Under the pieces are notes generated by a model. That model saw only the letters and a list, made by a program, of their open reading frames with translations. It did no database searches and had not been told where the DNA came from. The position numbers and the translations under genes are program-made. Shown here piece after piece: positions 33,726 through 44,500 of a stretch of 64,000 nucleotides of DNA (its first letter is position 1; the number at the start of each line of letters is the position of its first letter). The DNA is from Oopsacas minuta (Eukaryota; Porifera; Hexactinellida; Lyssacinosida; Leucopsacidae): positions 1 through 64,000 of the forward strand of contig JAKMXF010000221.1 in assembly GCA_024704765.1 (NCBI GenBank). Reading direction: 5' to 3'.

Positions 33726-35183
33726 ATGATAAATAACTCAATAAAAATTGTATCAGTAGTAACCTTGATTACGATTATTAGCTCAGGATTGACTGATTAT
33801 CCCGGGGCCAGAATTGTACTCACACAAACTGGACTAGATTACTTGACAGAAATAGGCCTACCATACCTGCAATCTGCCCTGGACACTACAATAAATATTC
33901 CAGATCAGAGTGGAGAAAAATTTCTTATTTACTATGAGCTATCTAACATACAAATCTGGGGTATACATCTGAAAGGATTATCGGCTATACTAGGGTCCAA
34001 TGGATTGACATTGAAAGGAACTGACTTAAGCATAAAAATGAGGCTTGATTATAGCTTTACCTTCCTGGTAATTCACGAGAGTGGAAGCATAGAAGTAGAT
34101 ATATCTGACGGTGATCTAAGTCAGACTATCCTGGCGAAGAGAGACGAAAATGGTCACCCTATTCTCCAATCAGACGGCTGTGCAATCCATGTTTCCGGTG
34201 TCAACTTAGAATTCACTGGGTGGTTGGATGGAATCCTGAACCTGATATCTGGAATACTTGACGACTTAGTAGAAGACTATCTCGACAATAATGGATGTTC
34301 TAGACTCTCTAGCGTAATAGAGGATGATTTAAATCCACTTATACAGACTTTTCAAACGGAAGCTAATATAGAAGAATTCATAGAAATAGATTACTCTCTT
34401 GTTGATAACCCACTCTTCACAGATCTAGAACTACAAGTTGACTTGAAAGGAGAATTCGTCTCAGTTAAGCAATATTCCGTGGAACCTCCGTTCTCAGCCC
34501 CTCCCATCCCAGAACTCACAGAATTTAGTAGAATGGCTTATCTTATGGTATCTACATATACAGCAAACACTGCAGCATTCGCATATCAAGAAGAAGAGTT
34601 CCTACATATTAACATTGCTCCAGACACACTACCTGCTAAAGTTGATATACCAATTACTACTGTACTCTTCCAGGATTTGATACCAGCCTTCTACAACAAA
34701 TATCCTGACATGAACCTTACACTAAACATGTATGCAACCAAGCCACCAATTCTTAAAGTTACTCCTGGAGAAGCGAGGCTACAAGGAAGTGGAATTATCG
34801 AGTTTGCAGTTTATGATGCAAACTGTGATAACGCAATAGTACACGCATTCAGTCTAGAGGTTGATGGAAGTACTGAAGTAGAAGTGGGATTGAAACAAGT
34901 TGCTGGAGCTACGAATGTAACTGGAAAGATTGAGTCACTCGATTTAGAAGTGTCTATACTGGACACAGAAGTAGGTACCATCAATGCGACTAAAATAACA
35001 GATCTAATACGTTTGTTAGGGAATTCATTGATAATACCACTAGTGAATAGTTTCGCAGGTGTAGGATGGCCGATACCAGCTATAGACGGGATAGAGTTAG
35101 AGGACACTGAACTGATACTACGAAACGATTACATATTAATTGGTACAGATGTGAACTATGTACCTCAACAGTCAAACCCTTGA
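33726..35183 (+). CDS. BPI/LBP-family secreted lipid-binding protein, copy 2
   Basis: Single-exon 485-residue paralogue of copy 1 in the same orientation. It has a signal peptide (about 1-23), the start motif YPGARIVLTQTGLDYL, IPDQSG, and the barrel-1 cysteine pair (DGCAIHVS and NGCSRLS). Its first barrel has clearly diverged from copy 1. Bases 34668-34985, encoding much of the second barrel (FQDLIPAFYNKYPDMNLTL onward), are identical base for base to copy 1. Divergence resumes after that. The protein lacks the charged C-terminal extension of copy 1 and ends shortly after the VNYVP strand. Confidence 0.92.
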   Translation: MINNSIKIVSVVTLITIISSGLTDYPGARIVLTQTGLDYLTEIGLPYLQSALDTTINIPDQSGEKFLIYYELSNIQIWGIHLKGLSAILGSNGLTLKGTDLSIKMRLDYSFTFLVIHESGSIEVDISDGDLSQTILAKRDENGHPILQSDGCAIHVSGVNLEFTGWLDGILNLISGILDDLVEDYLDNNGCSRLSSVIEDDLNPLIQTFQTEANIEEFIEIDYSLVDNPLFTDLELQVDLKGEFVSVKQYSVEPPFSAPPIPELTEFSRMAYLMVSTYTANTAAFAYQEEEFLHINIAPDTLPAKVDIPITTVLFQDLIPAFYNKYPDMNLTLNMYATKPPILKVTPGEARLQGSGIIEFAVYDANCDNAIVHAFSLEVDGSTEVEVGLKQVAGATNVTGKIESLDLEVSILDTEVGTINATKITDLIRLLGNSLIIPLVNSFAGVGWPIPAIDGIELEDTELILRNDYILIGTDVNYVPQQSNP

Positions 35184-35562
35184 TGAAATTATTGAGGCCA
35201 GGTGTAAAGATTCATATTTTTGTAATTATTAATTAGATTAAGGCTATATGTAAAAGTAAATGTATTTCACATTTATTCTGTGTGGCAAAGAATACATATT
35301 AATTCGTCAATTAAATTTGGGTTCCGTTCCGTTAATAAGAGAAATTCAAGCAAAGTTTGAATTCATAAATACGTATAATATCTCATGTTTATAGAAATTT
35401 GAGAAGTAGTATAAAAGGTTAAAGTATAGAATATTGTCTAATTACAAATATTTAAGAGTAACGGAGTGACCTGAGAGGGAAAAGCAAAGTATAAATTACC
35501 AATTTGTTAGCTGACAATAAAATACTAAGAAAATTCTCCTAATTCTATTTCTACTAAATAAA
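35184..35562. other. Intergenic spacer between BPI copies 2 and 3
   Basis: A 379-bp AT-rich interval. Nothing recognised apart from the expected 3' and promoter sequences. Confidence 0.45.
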
Positions 35563-37065
35563 ATGACAATCAAGTATTACATCTTATGTGTGATATTCTT
35601 AAGTTCATATCTACAACTCGCATGGTTGGTGAATCCTGGATTTAGAACTGCCATAACTGAAAAGGGATTTGAGTACATTGTGCAAGTAGGATTACCAATC
35701 TTAGAAGCTCAACTCAATAACATAAAAATTCCAGATCAACATGGAGACTACCATAGTCCTATTGGTAAAATACACTGGGATCTGACAGATATACATATGG
35801 GTAGTATTACGATACCAAAAGCTGCGATAAAGACAGGAACTGCTGGATTAACAGTCAGTGCTTCTGGGATATCTCTATCAGGAGGAGGTGCACATTGGCA
35901 TTACAAGACGAACGTCATATTCCCAATTTCTGATAGTGGGAGTGCAGATATCGGTACGTCTGGGACAAGTCTATCTGTGACTGTCAAAATCGGGAAAGAC
36001 GCCAAAGGTCATGCTACTCTCTCTTCCTCTGCTTGCCAATTCAGCATAGGGAGCTTAAGTATACATTTCCATGGAGGAGCAAGTTGGCTATACAACCTGT
36101 TTGATAGCGAAATAGAAAGTGCAATAAAAAGCTCACTGAATGGGCAAATATGCGAGCAGGCAACTCAAGCAATCAACACACAAGGAAACAAAGCTTTAGA
36201 ATCACTACCAGTTCAGGTTAATATCGACGAAACTGCACTGGTGGATTATTCAATAGTCCAAGATCCTATATTTACCACCCAATATATGGAAACCGAGCAT
36301 AAGGGAGAATTCTTCTCAAGAACCAAACCGCACGAGGCTAGCATCTCTCCTGTCGTTCTCCCTGGTGTAGGTTCTCCTACTAGAATGCTCTATATTTGGC
36401 TAACAACATATATTGCCAATACAGCTGGAATAGTTTACGATGAAGCTGGAGAGCTAAAGACTACTATTACACCGGATGAAGTACCATCTAGTATCCCGAT
36501 TAAACTCAATACTGCCTCATTCAAAGTGATAATCCCAGCTCTATATAACAAATATCCTAATATGAACATGACATTATTGCTACAGGCTACAACGCCCCCG
36601 GTAATGACAGTAAATCCTAAAGGAGTTAATGTCACTGTATTCGGAGATGTAGATGTTTGTGTTTATGACAGTAAGAACAACAACAAAATTACTCCGGCAT
36701 TCAATCTAAGTGTAATTGTGTATACGAATATTAGTCTTTCAGTAAAGGAAGAAGGGAATACACCGTATGTGATAGGGAAGGCAAACTTCATAGGAGCTAA
36801 GTTCTCACTTACATACAGCTCTATTGGAAATTTTGACGCTAAGCTTTTACAAGGTGCTGTTAACTTTCTTTGTCAGGCGTATGTTATTAAGGAATTGAAT
36901 AAGTATGGAGCAGCTGGTTTGGAAATTCCATTGATCGATGGGGTACAGCTGATTAATCCAGAGATAAAGTTTGGTACTGGTTACATAACAATCGATACTG
37001 ACATCAATTACAAGCCGAGTGAAGAAATACGGGCGAGGACAGATGAGGTAGAAATAGTAATCTGA
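35563..37065 (+). CDS. BPI/LBP-family secreted lipid-binding protein, copy 3
   Basis: Single-exon 500-residue paralogue with a signal peptide (about 1-22), start motif NPGFRTAITEKGFEYI, IPDQHG, and the cysteine pair ACQFSIG and GQICEQA. It is the copy most like vertebrate BPI and LBP, including KGEFFSR, MLYIWLTTYIANTAG and PALYNKYPNMNMTL, which correspond to the linker and start of the second barrel. Several NxT/S glycosylation sites are present. It shows no tract shared with copies 1 and 2. An AATAAA lies near 37074, a likely polyadenylation signal. Confidence 0.94.
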   Translation: MTIKYYILCVIFLSSYLQLAWLVNPGFRTAITEKGFEYIVQVGLPILEAQLNNIKIPDQHGDYHSPIGKIHWDLTDIHMGSITIPKAAIKTGTAGLTVSASGISLSGGGAHWHYKTNVIFPISDSGSADIGTSGTSLSVTVKIGKDAKGHATLSSSACQFSIGSLSIHFHGGASWLYNLFDSEIESAIKSSLNGQICEQATQAINTQGNKALESLPVQVNIDETALVDYSIVQDPIFTTQYMETEHKGEFFSRTKPHEASISPVVLPGVGSPTRMLYIWLTTYIANTAGIVYDEAGELKTTITPDEVPSSIPIKLNTASFKVIIPALYNKYPNMNMTLLLQATTPPVMTVNPKGVNVTVFGDVDVCVYDSKNNNKITPAFNLSVIVYTNISLSVKEEGNTPYVIGKANFIGAKFSLTYSSIGNFDAKLLQGAVNFLCQAYVIKELNKYGAAGLEIPLIDGVQLINPEIKFGTGYITIDTDINYKPSEEIRARTDEVEIVI

Positions 37066-37529
37066 ATTAACATAATAAATGCTCTGTAGTTTAGTTGAGC
37101 TAAGTTTATGTAATGGTGTATATCCTACCTTAGCATCTTAGTTTACCCCAGTTTATAGAGTTCGTTTTACCAATATTATATTCCTCATAATATTGATCTA
37201 ACAACAATTATTAAGCATAAATATTAGTAATAACTATATTACAATGCTCTTATAATCTGTATGATATCAACCTTATGGAGTATTAATTAAGTAAGGGATT
37301 GAGGGGCAAGTAAATGCTATCATCGTATTACATTTTTGGTAATATTTGTAATCTTACAAATCTAGTGTTTGTACATATTAAATTGACATACTGTAATGAA
37401 TAATAAATTACTTGTAAGATGCTTAGGTTAGGGAAATATCTGTGATAATATCCTAAGCATTAGGCTATGCCACAAAAGTATAAATTAAAATAATCTAATA
37501 CAGCTGCAATTAGTCAGAAAATATCCAAA
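37066..37529. other. Intergenic spacer between BPI copies 3 and 4
   Basis: A 464-bp AT-rich interval with the copy-3 polyadenylation signal near its left end. No coding segment seen. Confidence 0.45.
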
Positions 37530-38447
37530 ATGTTTTATAGTCATTTCATTTATACGTGCATTAAAATAAATTTGATTCTCGGATTTATCATTTTATCTGT
37601 GTTTGGATTTCTAATTCTAATCCCTAACTTCAGAGGAGTCGTTAGGAATGCAATTTATGAAGCAATTATCACATACGGGACACCAATACTGTCATCGTAT
37701 TTGAATAAAATCGATATCCCAGATCAAGTAGGTAGTGTTTCTACCATGTTTGGGACGATAAATTATGGAGTAACAAACATTGGTCTCAATGAAGTTGAAA
37801 TACAGCACTCCTACGCAAACGTTGATAAGGACGGAGTAACATTATCGTTCTGTAATGTTAGTATTGGAGGCCATATTGACTGGAGTTTCAAATTATCAAA
37901 TCCTCCAGTCGGAAACATTACTATCTTAGAGGCGAAAGGAACAGCAGATGCAAAGTTTTCACAAGTAAAACTTGTTTCAGGTTTTAATCTTGTAAGCAAC
38001 AATGGTACACTGGCATTAAGTTATCATCATTGCAAATTTGTAATCGATAAAGTGGATTTGGAATTCCACAAATCATCCTTGAGTCCAATATTAAACATCT
38101 TCCGACATTTTATAGCAGATATTTTGGAAGATTTCGTGAATAACCATACATGCATACAAATCAGGGCAGCCATTACTAAGAAAGCAAATAGTAAGCTAAG
38201 AACAATACCAATTGGTATTGACATAGCAGAAGCAGTGAAGATTTTTATAAAATTATTCTCAGATACAGAAGTAGGGGAACCTCCTGAAACCTGTAAAATA
38301 CCGCATCCTCATTCGAATAGAAGGAGCCAGCTAGGTTGTAAAGCACCCCCAAAGACATTAACACCAACAGAAGCACCCGAATGCAAAGATGAGGAGGAAT
38401 CAGGATGTAGCAGACAAAAGAATATCTTACCTCACATATACTTTTGA
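37530..38447 (+). CDS. Single-barrel BPI/LBP-like protein, copy 4
   Basis: 305-residue relative of copies 1-3 that stops after the first barrel. It keeps IPNFRGVVRNAIYEA, IPDQVG, the cysteine pair HCKFVID and HTCIQI, and the helix-linker up to IPIGIDIAEAV. The second barrel is absent and replaced by about 60 residues rich in Pro, Thr, Glu and Cys (four cysteines). The N-terminus is longer and more hydrophobic than a normal signal peptide and may be a membrane anchor. The frame is intact and an AATAAA lies at 38469-38474, so it looks like a working gene with a changed architecture rather than a broken copy. Single-barrel members exist in the wider family (PLUNC proteins). Confidence 0.8.
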   Translation: MFYSHFIYTCIKINLILGFIILSVFGFLILIPNFRGVVRNAIYEAIITYGTPILSSYLNKIDIPDQVGSVSTMFGTINYGVTNIGLNEVEIQHSYANVDKDGVTLSFCNVSIGGHIDWSFKLSNPPVGNITILEAKGTADAKFSQVKLVSGFNLVSNNGTLALSYHHCKFVIDKVDLEFHKSSLSPILNIFRHFIADILEDFVNNHTCIQIRAAITKKANSKLRTIPIGIDIAEAVKIFIKLFSDTEVGEPPETCKIPHPHSNRRSQLGCKAPPKTLTPTEAPECKDEEESGCSRQKNILPHIYF

Positions 38448-39302
38448 ATTTGTAATATTTTAAGTGTAAATAAAGTGTAATTTGAACTCAAATAATAATG
38501 TCAATTTGATAAAATTATCAGAATTAAAAAAAAGGTTTTATACACACAAAAACTCAATTATATTGTATTTTATTAATAAAAGAAGTAAATAATATAATTA
38601 TTCAAGAAATTCAAAGATTATATATATAAAGGAACACACACAGAGAATATTTTAACACTCTCCCTACCTGTTGAGGATTGTATTCTTCAAAATTATTATC
38701 TTTTAAGCATAAATGGAGGAAGAACAATTGCATTGAATAATTACAGAATGAGTAAAAAAATTAATGAACTCATTTATATTTAACAGATAAACACGTGGGA
38801 ATTCCATTAATATATTATGAGGCACAGAATCAGCTGGCTACATATCTTTATAACCAATTCTTCTTTAAGTTTTCTGGGTTTTAATTTATGGCTTAAAAAA
38901 GAATACGCAATGCAGAACATACATTGCTGAATTAGTCGAGGTACGATGGGTCATTTTAATTGTATGAAAAATAAACTGTTTCACCATAAAGTGAACAATG
39001 AACAATCAGTCAGGATAAATGACTGACGTCTTTCAAAGCAAATGGAATGGTTATGGGAAATATTATCTATTGAACTGTAAATTAAAGTCACGGAGAGCTG
39101 GCTAGAATTCATTATTTTGGATAAAGGATTAGAGTATAGTACTTTCGACAGTCCCTTGGCTAACTGTTTAAGGCAACTAATGTTTACCCCTAAAGCATAT
39201 ATGACATATACGTACATTCAAGAAAATTACATGTCAAAGTGTATCGTCCCTTAGTGTTTACTATATAGTAGTATAGTTAATTAACCAAGAATGTATACAG
39301 CA
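38448..39302. other. Convergent intergenic region, AT-rich
   Basis: About 850 bp between the ends of BPI copy 4 and the ECI1-like gene. It is extremely AT-rich and holds both 3' UTRs. No coding or repeat structure was recognised. Confidence 0.45.
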
Positions 39303-40184
39303 TTAAACAATTTTCGTTATTTTTAGAAGTTTCCTAATTCGTTCTTGCGTCGTATCAGAAGAAATAATTCGAATTAATTCATTTCTGTCAGAATTCAATC
39401 GATTCTTCAATTCTGAAATTAATTCTTCTCTAAATCTCAACTTAATCGTTCTCCTGGCAAGAGAATCTACGAACAAGAATTTCTCTGCCACTGATAGTGC
39501 AATAGCTTGACAATCTTTTGGAGATACAACCTGGTCAAGAAGTTGAATGTTAAGAGCTTCTTTTGGAGAAAACACAGTTCCTAACTGAATAGCTCTGTCT
39601 GCTCGAGAGACCCCGATGGCTTGAGATAACAGTCTGCAAACCCAGAAAGGTGGAGTTATTCCTACTTTTGTAGCATTTATCCCCATCTTAGAATCTATGT
39701 CAGACATAATACGGTAGTCAGTTGACAGTGCGATTATACAACCAGCAGCTAGACAATCCCCCTCTATCAAAGAGAGCACAGGGATATCTAAGCAGTAGAG
39801 AGATAACCAGAACGACTCAAATGTAGTTAGATAATTCTCACATTTGTCAAGATCAAAATTATTGTTTATAATCAACTCAGTGAGGTCAAGACCAGCTGAA
39901 TAAATCATAGGGATAGAAGATTTTATAATTAAAGCGTCAGCTGATATACTTCTATCCTGTATTTGATTAAAGAAATCAGTTAAAGACTCCATGAATTGGC
40001 TAGTTAGAATGTTAAGAGGATAATGCTGAAGTGATAGCTGGAGTATATTGTATCCTCTAATAGACTGGAGGGTGTCATGTGTATAAAAAGGACACAATGT
40101 ATAGCGGCGAGCAGAGCATCTGACGATATGTAATGATCGAAGAGGTTGGATGAATCCGTTTAAGGTAGAGATTACTTTTAACAT
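39303..40184 (-). CDS. ECI1: Mitochondrial enoyl-CoA delta isomerase-like (ECI1), catalytic Glu absent
   Basis: Crotonase-fold protein of 293 residues most like mitochondrial delta3,delta2-enoyl-CoA isomerase, which shifts double bonds during beta-oxidation of unsaturated fatty acids. The first about 45 residues are rich in Arg, Ser and Leu with few acids, a likely mitochondrial presequence. The oxyanion-hole segments are present (YSAGLDLTE at 95-103 and EGDCLAAGC at 141-149), as are FWLSLY, DYRIMSD and APFW-like PPFW. The family's catalytic glutamate lies in a NETQLGI-type motif. Here the motif is NATKVGI, with Ala171 in its place. The protein may be inactive, use another base, or have a new substrate. 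Confidence 0.85.
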   Translation of the reverse strand: MLKVISTLNGFIQPLRSLHIVRCSARRYTLCPFYTHDTLQSIRGYNILQLSLQHYPLNILTSQFMESLTDFFNQIQDRSISADALIIKSSIPMIYSAGLDLTELIINNNFDLDKCENYLTTFESFWLSLYCLDIPVLSLIEGDCLAAGCIIALSTDYRIMSDIDSKMGINATKVGITPPFWVCRLLSQAIGVSRADRAIQLGTVFSPKEALNIQLLDQVVSPKDCQAIALSVAEKFLFVDSLARRTIKLRFREELISELKNRLNSDRNELIRIISSDTTQERIRKLLKITKIV

Positions 40185-40725
40185 TCTAACTGATCAGTGA
40201 ATATTGAAACCTAATCCGTGATACAGCTACAGTGGACACAGCTTAATTGGACTACTGGTTAATCTATCAGTCAAAAGAATAACCAGACCATACAATTACA
40301 TAGTTACTTGGTATTAAGAAGAAGGTGATATGTATCCAAATGTTCGTGTACTCTTAACCTCACAAATACAACAGTCGTGTCAAATATCCCTATAACTGTT
40401 ATTTCCGTAATCTAGTAAAAGAATTAGTAGAAGTGATACAATTTAATTTTATCTCTACAATAGTTAAATATCACAAACTTATTAGAAGTCGTAAGGATGT
40501 CTAGTCTCAAATGAATGCCACATCACGTCAATCCAGTAAAGTGCGTAATCATTGTGCATGCTAAAAGGCAAAAAAACAAGCTGACGGCTTATCATGAACG
40601 GATTCTCATTAGAACAAGGACTGAAGATTAGTTTCTGTGTCGATGGTCCATCCTAGACACACGTGCTAAACACGTGGGAGATGAGCTGTTAACTATTTTC
40701 CATATATGTTATCTAGGTTCTATAT
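40185..40725. other. Divergent intergenic region
   Basis: Interval between the ECI1-like start (minus) and the lectin gene (plus). It should hold both promoters. A pair of ACACGTG motifs near 40661 and 40671 (E-box-like CACGTG cores) is visible. No coding segment. Confidence 0.4.
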
Positions 40726-40869
40726 GTGAACTCATGTGAATGTAAATTTAATTTAACACAAATGGTAAAGCATAGAATTACTAAATGGATTCTTTACATG
40801 TTGATAACAGTGAGGAAGCTGATAAATAGGCTATCTGGAGATTCTATTGCAAATTTTAGATTTGCAAAT

Positions 40870-41352
40870 ATGGGATCAATATTATCGCTATGTCCAGGGA
40901 TGGGGGTTGGTAAAGAAGAGAATTTTACAAACTCTATACAAGACTCGATTAATTCAGACAATGTAGTGATGAGAGGTGGAGACGTTGTAAATCAGGGACA
41001 GTGTGTACATTGTGGAGTGAGGGTGAATAATAATGGTATATCTGTAGTGAAATACTATTATCTAAGGCTACAAGGAAATGGGGAGCTCGTATTATACACG
41101 CCTACATTCATAGCTGGGATTCCAATGGAAATAATTTGGCAGACAGGAGGGATAAAGCAAGGGACACGACCTTATAAACTGAAGTTAGAGCAAAATGCTA
41201 ACTTAGTTATCCAGGATATAATGGGGATGATAATGTGGCAGACTAACTCAAAGCAAAAGAATTGCAAAGGAATTCCTGAAGTAATATTGAATGGAGAATC
41301 TTTTGGAATAAGAGTTGGGAAGAAAATAGTTTGGAGCAGTGCACTGAAATAA
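40870..41352 (+). CDS. Bulb-type (B-type) lectin-domain protein
   Basis: A 160-residue protein with a bulb-type mannose-lectin fold. Two copies of the degenerate sugar-site motif QxDxNxVxY are visible (QGNGELVLY and EQNANLVIQ), along with WQTGGI and WQTNSK at turn positions. The motifs are not perfect, so sugar binding is uncertain. Starting at 40870 gives MGSILSLC, which fits the N-myristoylation consensus MGxxxS plus a palmitoylatable Cys8. An open frame continues upstream to an ATG at 40762 with no good signal peptide. An acceptor-like TTTTAG lies 10 bases before the chosen ATG. A polyadenylation signal AATAAA is at 41407-41412. Similar lectins are known from sponges, plants and some fishes. 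Confidence 0.75.
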   Translation: MGSILSLCPGMGVGKEENFTNSIQDSINSDNVVMRGGDVVNQGQCVHCGVRVNNNGISVVKYYYLRLQGNGELVLYTPTFIAGIPMEIIWQTGGIKQGTRPYKLKLEQNANLVIQDIMGMIMWQTNSKQKNCKGIPEVILNGESFGIRVGKKIVWSSALK

Positions 41353-41564
41353 AGTGAAATGACTATTGAAATAATAGTTGGATTATCAACAATATTCGTT
41401 TTTATAATAAAATATTATTAAGCTATCCAAATCTGATTTTCTTAATCTATCTCTATCCCCCGTTACTTAAGAATTCTACTGTCAGTAATATCTAAAAATC
41501 TATAAATGGTATAAAAAGAAAATATAGGGAAGTTCCTTTACAGAAATATCTGTCCAGTTAAAAA

Positions 41565-44500
41565 TTAAATAATAGAAATAACATCTGAATCCTCAGATAT
41601 GACATCAAGGGCCATCTTCTGGCTGGAAGAGGTTGAAGGAAAATCAAAATTAGAGACATCACTCTCAGAATTCGGTAAGTAATCCATATCATCAGTTTCT
41701 ACAGTGCTAGCACTGTCAGAACTCGGCATATCAAATTGACCCTGTAATAAACTCACATTGACCTTGCTAGGGGCAGAATAAAGTGAGTAGTCGTCTAGAT
41801 CTTCCGCGAAGAGGTCGATTATCAATTCTTTCGTTTCGTATAAAGTGCTTTCTGTAGAGTAGAGTGAACCCATGTTATCGTATGGATGCACCCATAAGGG
41901 ATTATCCATTACAGCTGCATTTGATTGCGCAAATAAACCAGAGGTACCGACCGCGGAAAGAGAAGAAAATGACTTAGCATGTTGTTGTGTCAGTAAATTA
42001 CCCGCATCATCCAAATCACGTTCGAACTTCTTTCTAGCATGTTTCTTAAAATATTTTATGTATATACACAGCAGACAACAACAACAACAAGTCAAACATA
42101 AAAATAGAGCTAGAACAGATACAGTAGAAATCAGAGCTGGTAGTATATAAGGAGAGGATACAGTCTCAGGATATGGACTAATACTCACAACAGAGAATGT
42201 ATCGTATAACCGTATAGCATTATCAAACCGTTCATCTGCACCTTTCAATACATCCTCAGGATCAGCTATCCATTCTGTATCCAGGTCTATGACGTGGAAT
42301 ACAACTCTAGTCTGACTGCTATCAACCTGGTTATCTGTAGTAGCAGGTAGAAATTCTTCAATATTTACATAACCGTGAGTAATGTCCTCCAGTACTTCTC
42401 TGACTCTAGTCTCCATACTACTCACTTCTTCAATAGGGCTGTCAAGCAGAGCTATCAGACGCTGCGAGTCTTTAATTACTATTACAGTAACAGGTTGGGA
42501 TACGCTATTAAATACCTCTTCCTTATTATTGTCATATGCTGTAATAGTAAACTCAAAATGCTCACCAGCTCTACCCCGGAACAGCTGATCAGTTACAAGG
42601 ATGCCAGTTTGATAGCTAAAATCAAATGCCTGTATCAACCTAGTAAGCTCAAACCGTATAAGGTTGTGAGGCGGTATGTCTTCATCTGTAACAACGAATT
42701 GAATTATTTTAGTCTCAAACTCTGAGTTTTCACTGAACCCTACTATATATTTATTTCTTGTAAATATAGGAAAGTTATCATTAGTATCTGCTATGATAAT
42801 AGATACAGAGGCTGTTGAAGAGAGAGCAAGAGTTCCATTGTCACTTGCTTGAATTACAAGTTGATAAGAATCAGTTATCTCTCTGTCAAACTTCACAGTT
42901 GTCTTAATGATATTATTATCCAAATAAAATACTTCATCATTTCCACTTATAATGGAGTAGCTAACAATACCGTTACCAGTATGTTCATCGTCTAAATCAG
43001 TAGCTATTACTTCTAGAGATATATCAGATGGATTTTGTTCCTCTTCAACAGAGTATTCGTAAAAGAGATGTGAAAATATTGGTATGTTATCATTCTCATC
43101 AGAGATTAGTATTGATACACTAGCTGTAGTTTGTAGCGGATTAGCTCCAGAGTCTATAACAGACACGACTAGATCTACATTAGTGTATGTCTCTCTGTCT
43201 ATCATAGTATCAGTAGTCATGATGTCACCTGTGACATGGTCTAGACTGAAATACATAGCATCGTTACCAGATATTATATTAAAAGAGAATTCAGCATTAA
43301 TCCCTATATCATCATCAGTAGCTATAAGCTGTAGTACACACTCGTTAGGAGGTAAATTCTCTGTGACAGTCTCTGAATAGGTTGTTAAGCTGAAAGTGGG
43401 CGGGTTGTCGTTAATATCGTTTAGAGATATTAAAATAGATTGAGAAGAAGTGAGGACAGGATTACCATAATCAGATGCCACAAGTGTTAACTGAAATCCA
43501 TCTGGATGAGTTTCTCTATCTAACAGCTGAGTAGATATAAGAGCTGTTGAATGCTCGTTAATAGCGAATATTCCATCTATATTCCCTTCTGGTAGGATAG
43601 TTACAAAAGTCCTTGAATTATCAGTATTAACCTGATCACCATCAAATGTCTGTATAGAGAATAATGTAGAATCAGCTATTAGTCCCTCATTTACTGAAAA
43701 GTTGTTTGGAAGAGAAACCATTTGAGGAACTACATCGTTACAGTCAATTATTTCAATATCAAAATCTGCTCTAATATTATGTTTAGGTTGATTAACTTCA
43801 GTAGCTAGAATAGACAATGTATAAGTCACGGAACTTTCTCTATCTATACAATTCTCTGTAGATACAGTGAGTAGACCGTTAGTAGCTAGAGAGAAACATG
43901 AAGGATTTGAGGAAAGGAAGCTGAATTCAATATCATCACCTACTCCCGTATCTCCATCATAAGCCATAAATGTACCAATAGAGGTATCGATAGGAGCACA
44001 CTCTTCAACAGAGAACTGACAACAGTTGTCTGTGAATATAGGAGGTGTGTCTGGGGAGTCTGATACTAAAATGGATATAGTATCATCTGTTGACAGTGGT
44101 GAAGAGGGACAATTAAGAGATAATGGGTCTCCATTATCTGTCACTGTTACGATCAAGTCATAATTAGATTGAGTTTCAAAATCAACACTAGAGGCTAGGG
44201 TAATCACGCCAGTTATTTCATTTATTTCAAATTTCCCAGATATATCTTGGATAAAGAAAGAGAGAGCACCATTTGTGCCAGAATCTTCATCAGTAGCTTC
44301 TACAGTAAATACAGGTTCCCCCACAGTGGAGGTTTCAGAAACAGTAGCAGATAGAATGCTAGAACTAAGGACAGGTGGATTATCGTTACAATCTGATATG
44401 AATATGTCTAGCTGAGCATAAGACTCTGACCCATCCGATCCAATAGCTGACACAGTACAATCAAAGTTTTTCTGATTCTCATAGTCTAGAGTATCAGCAT

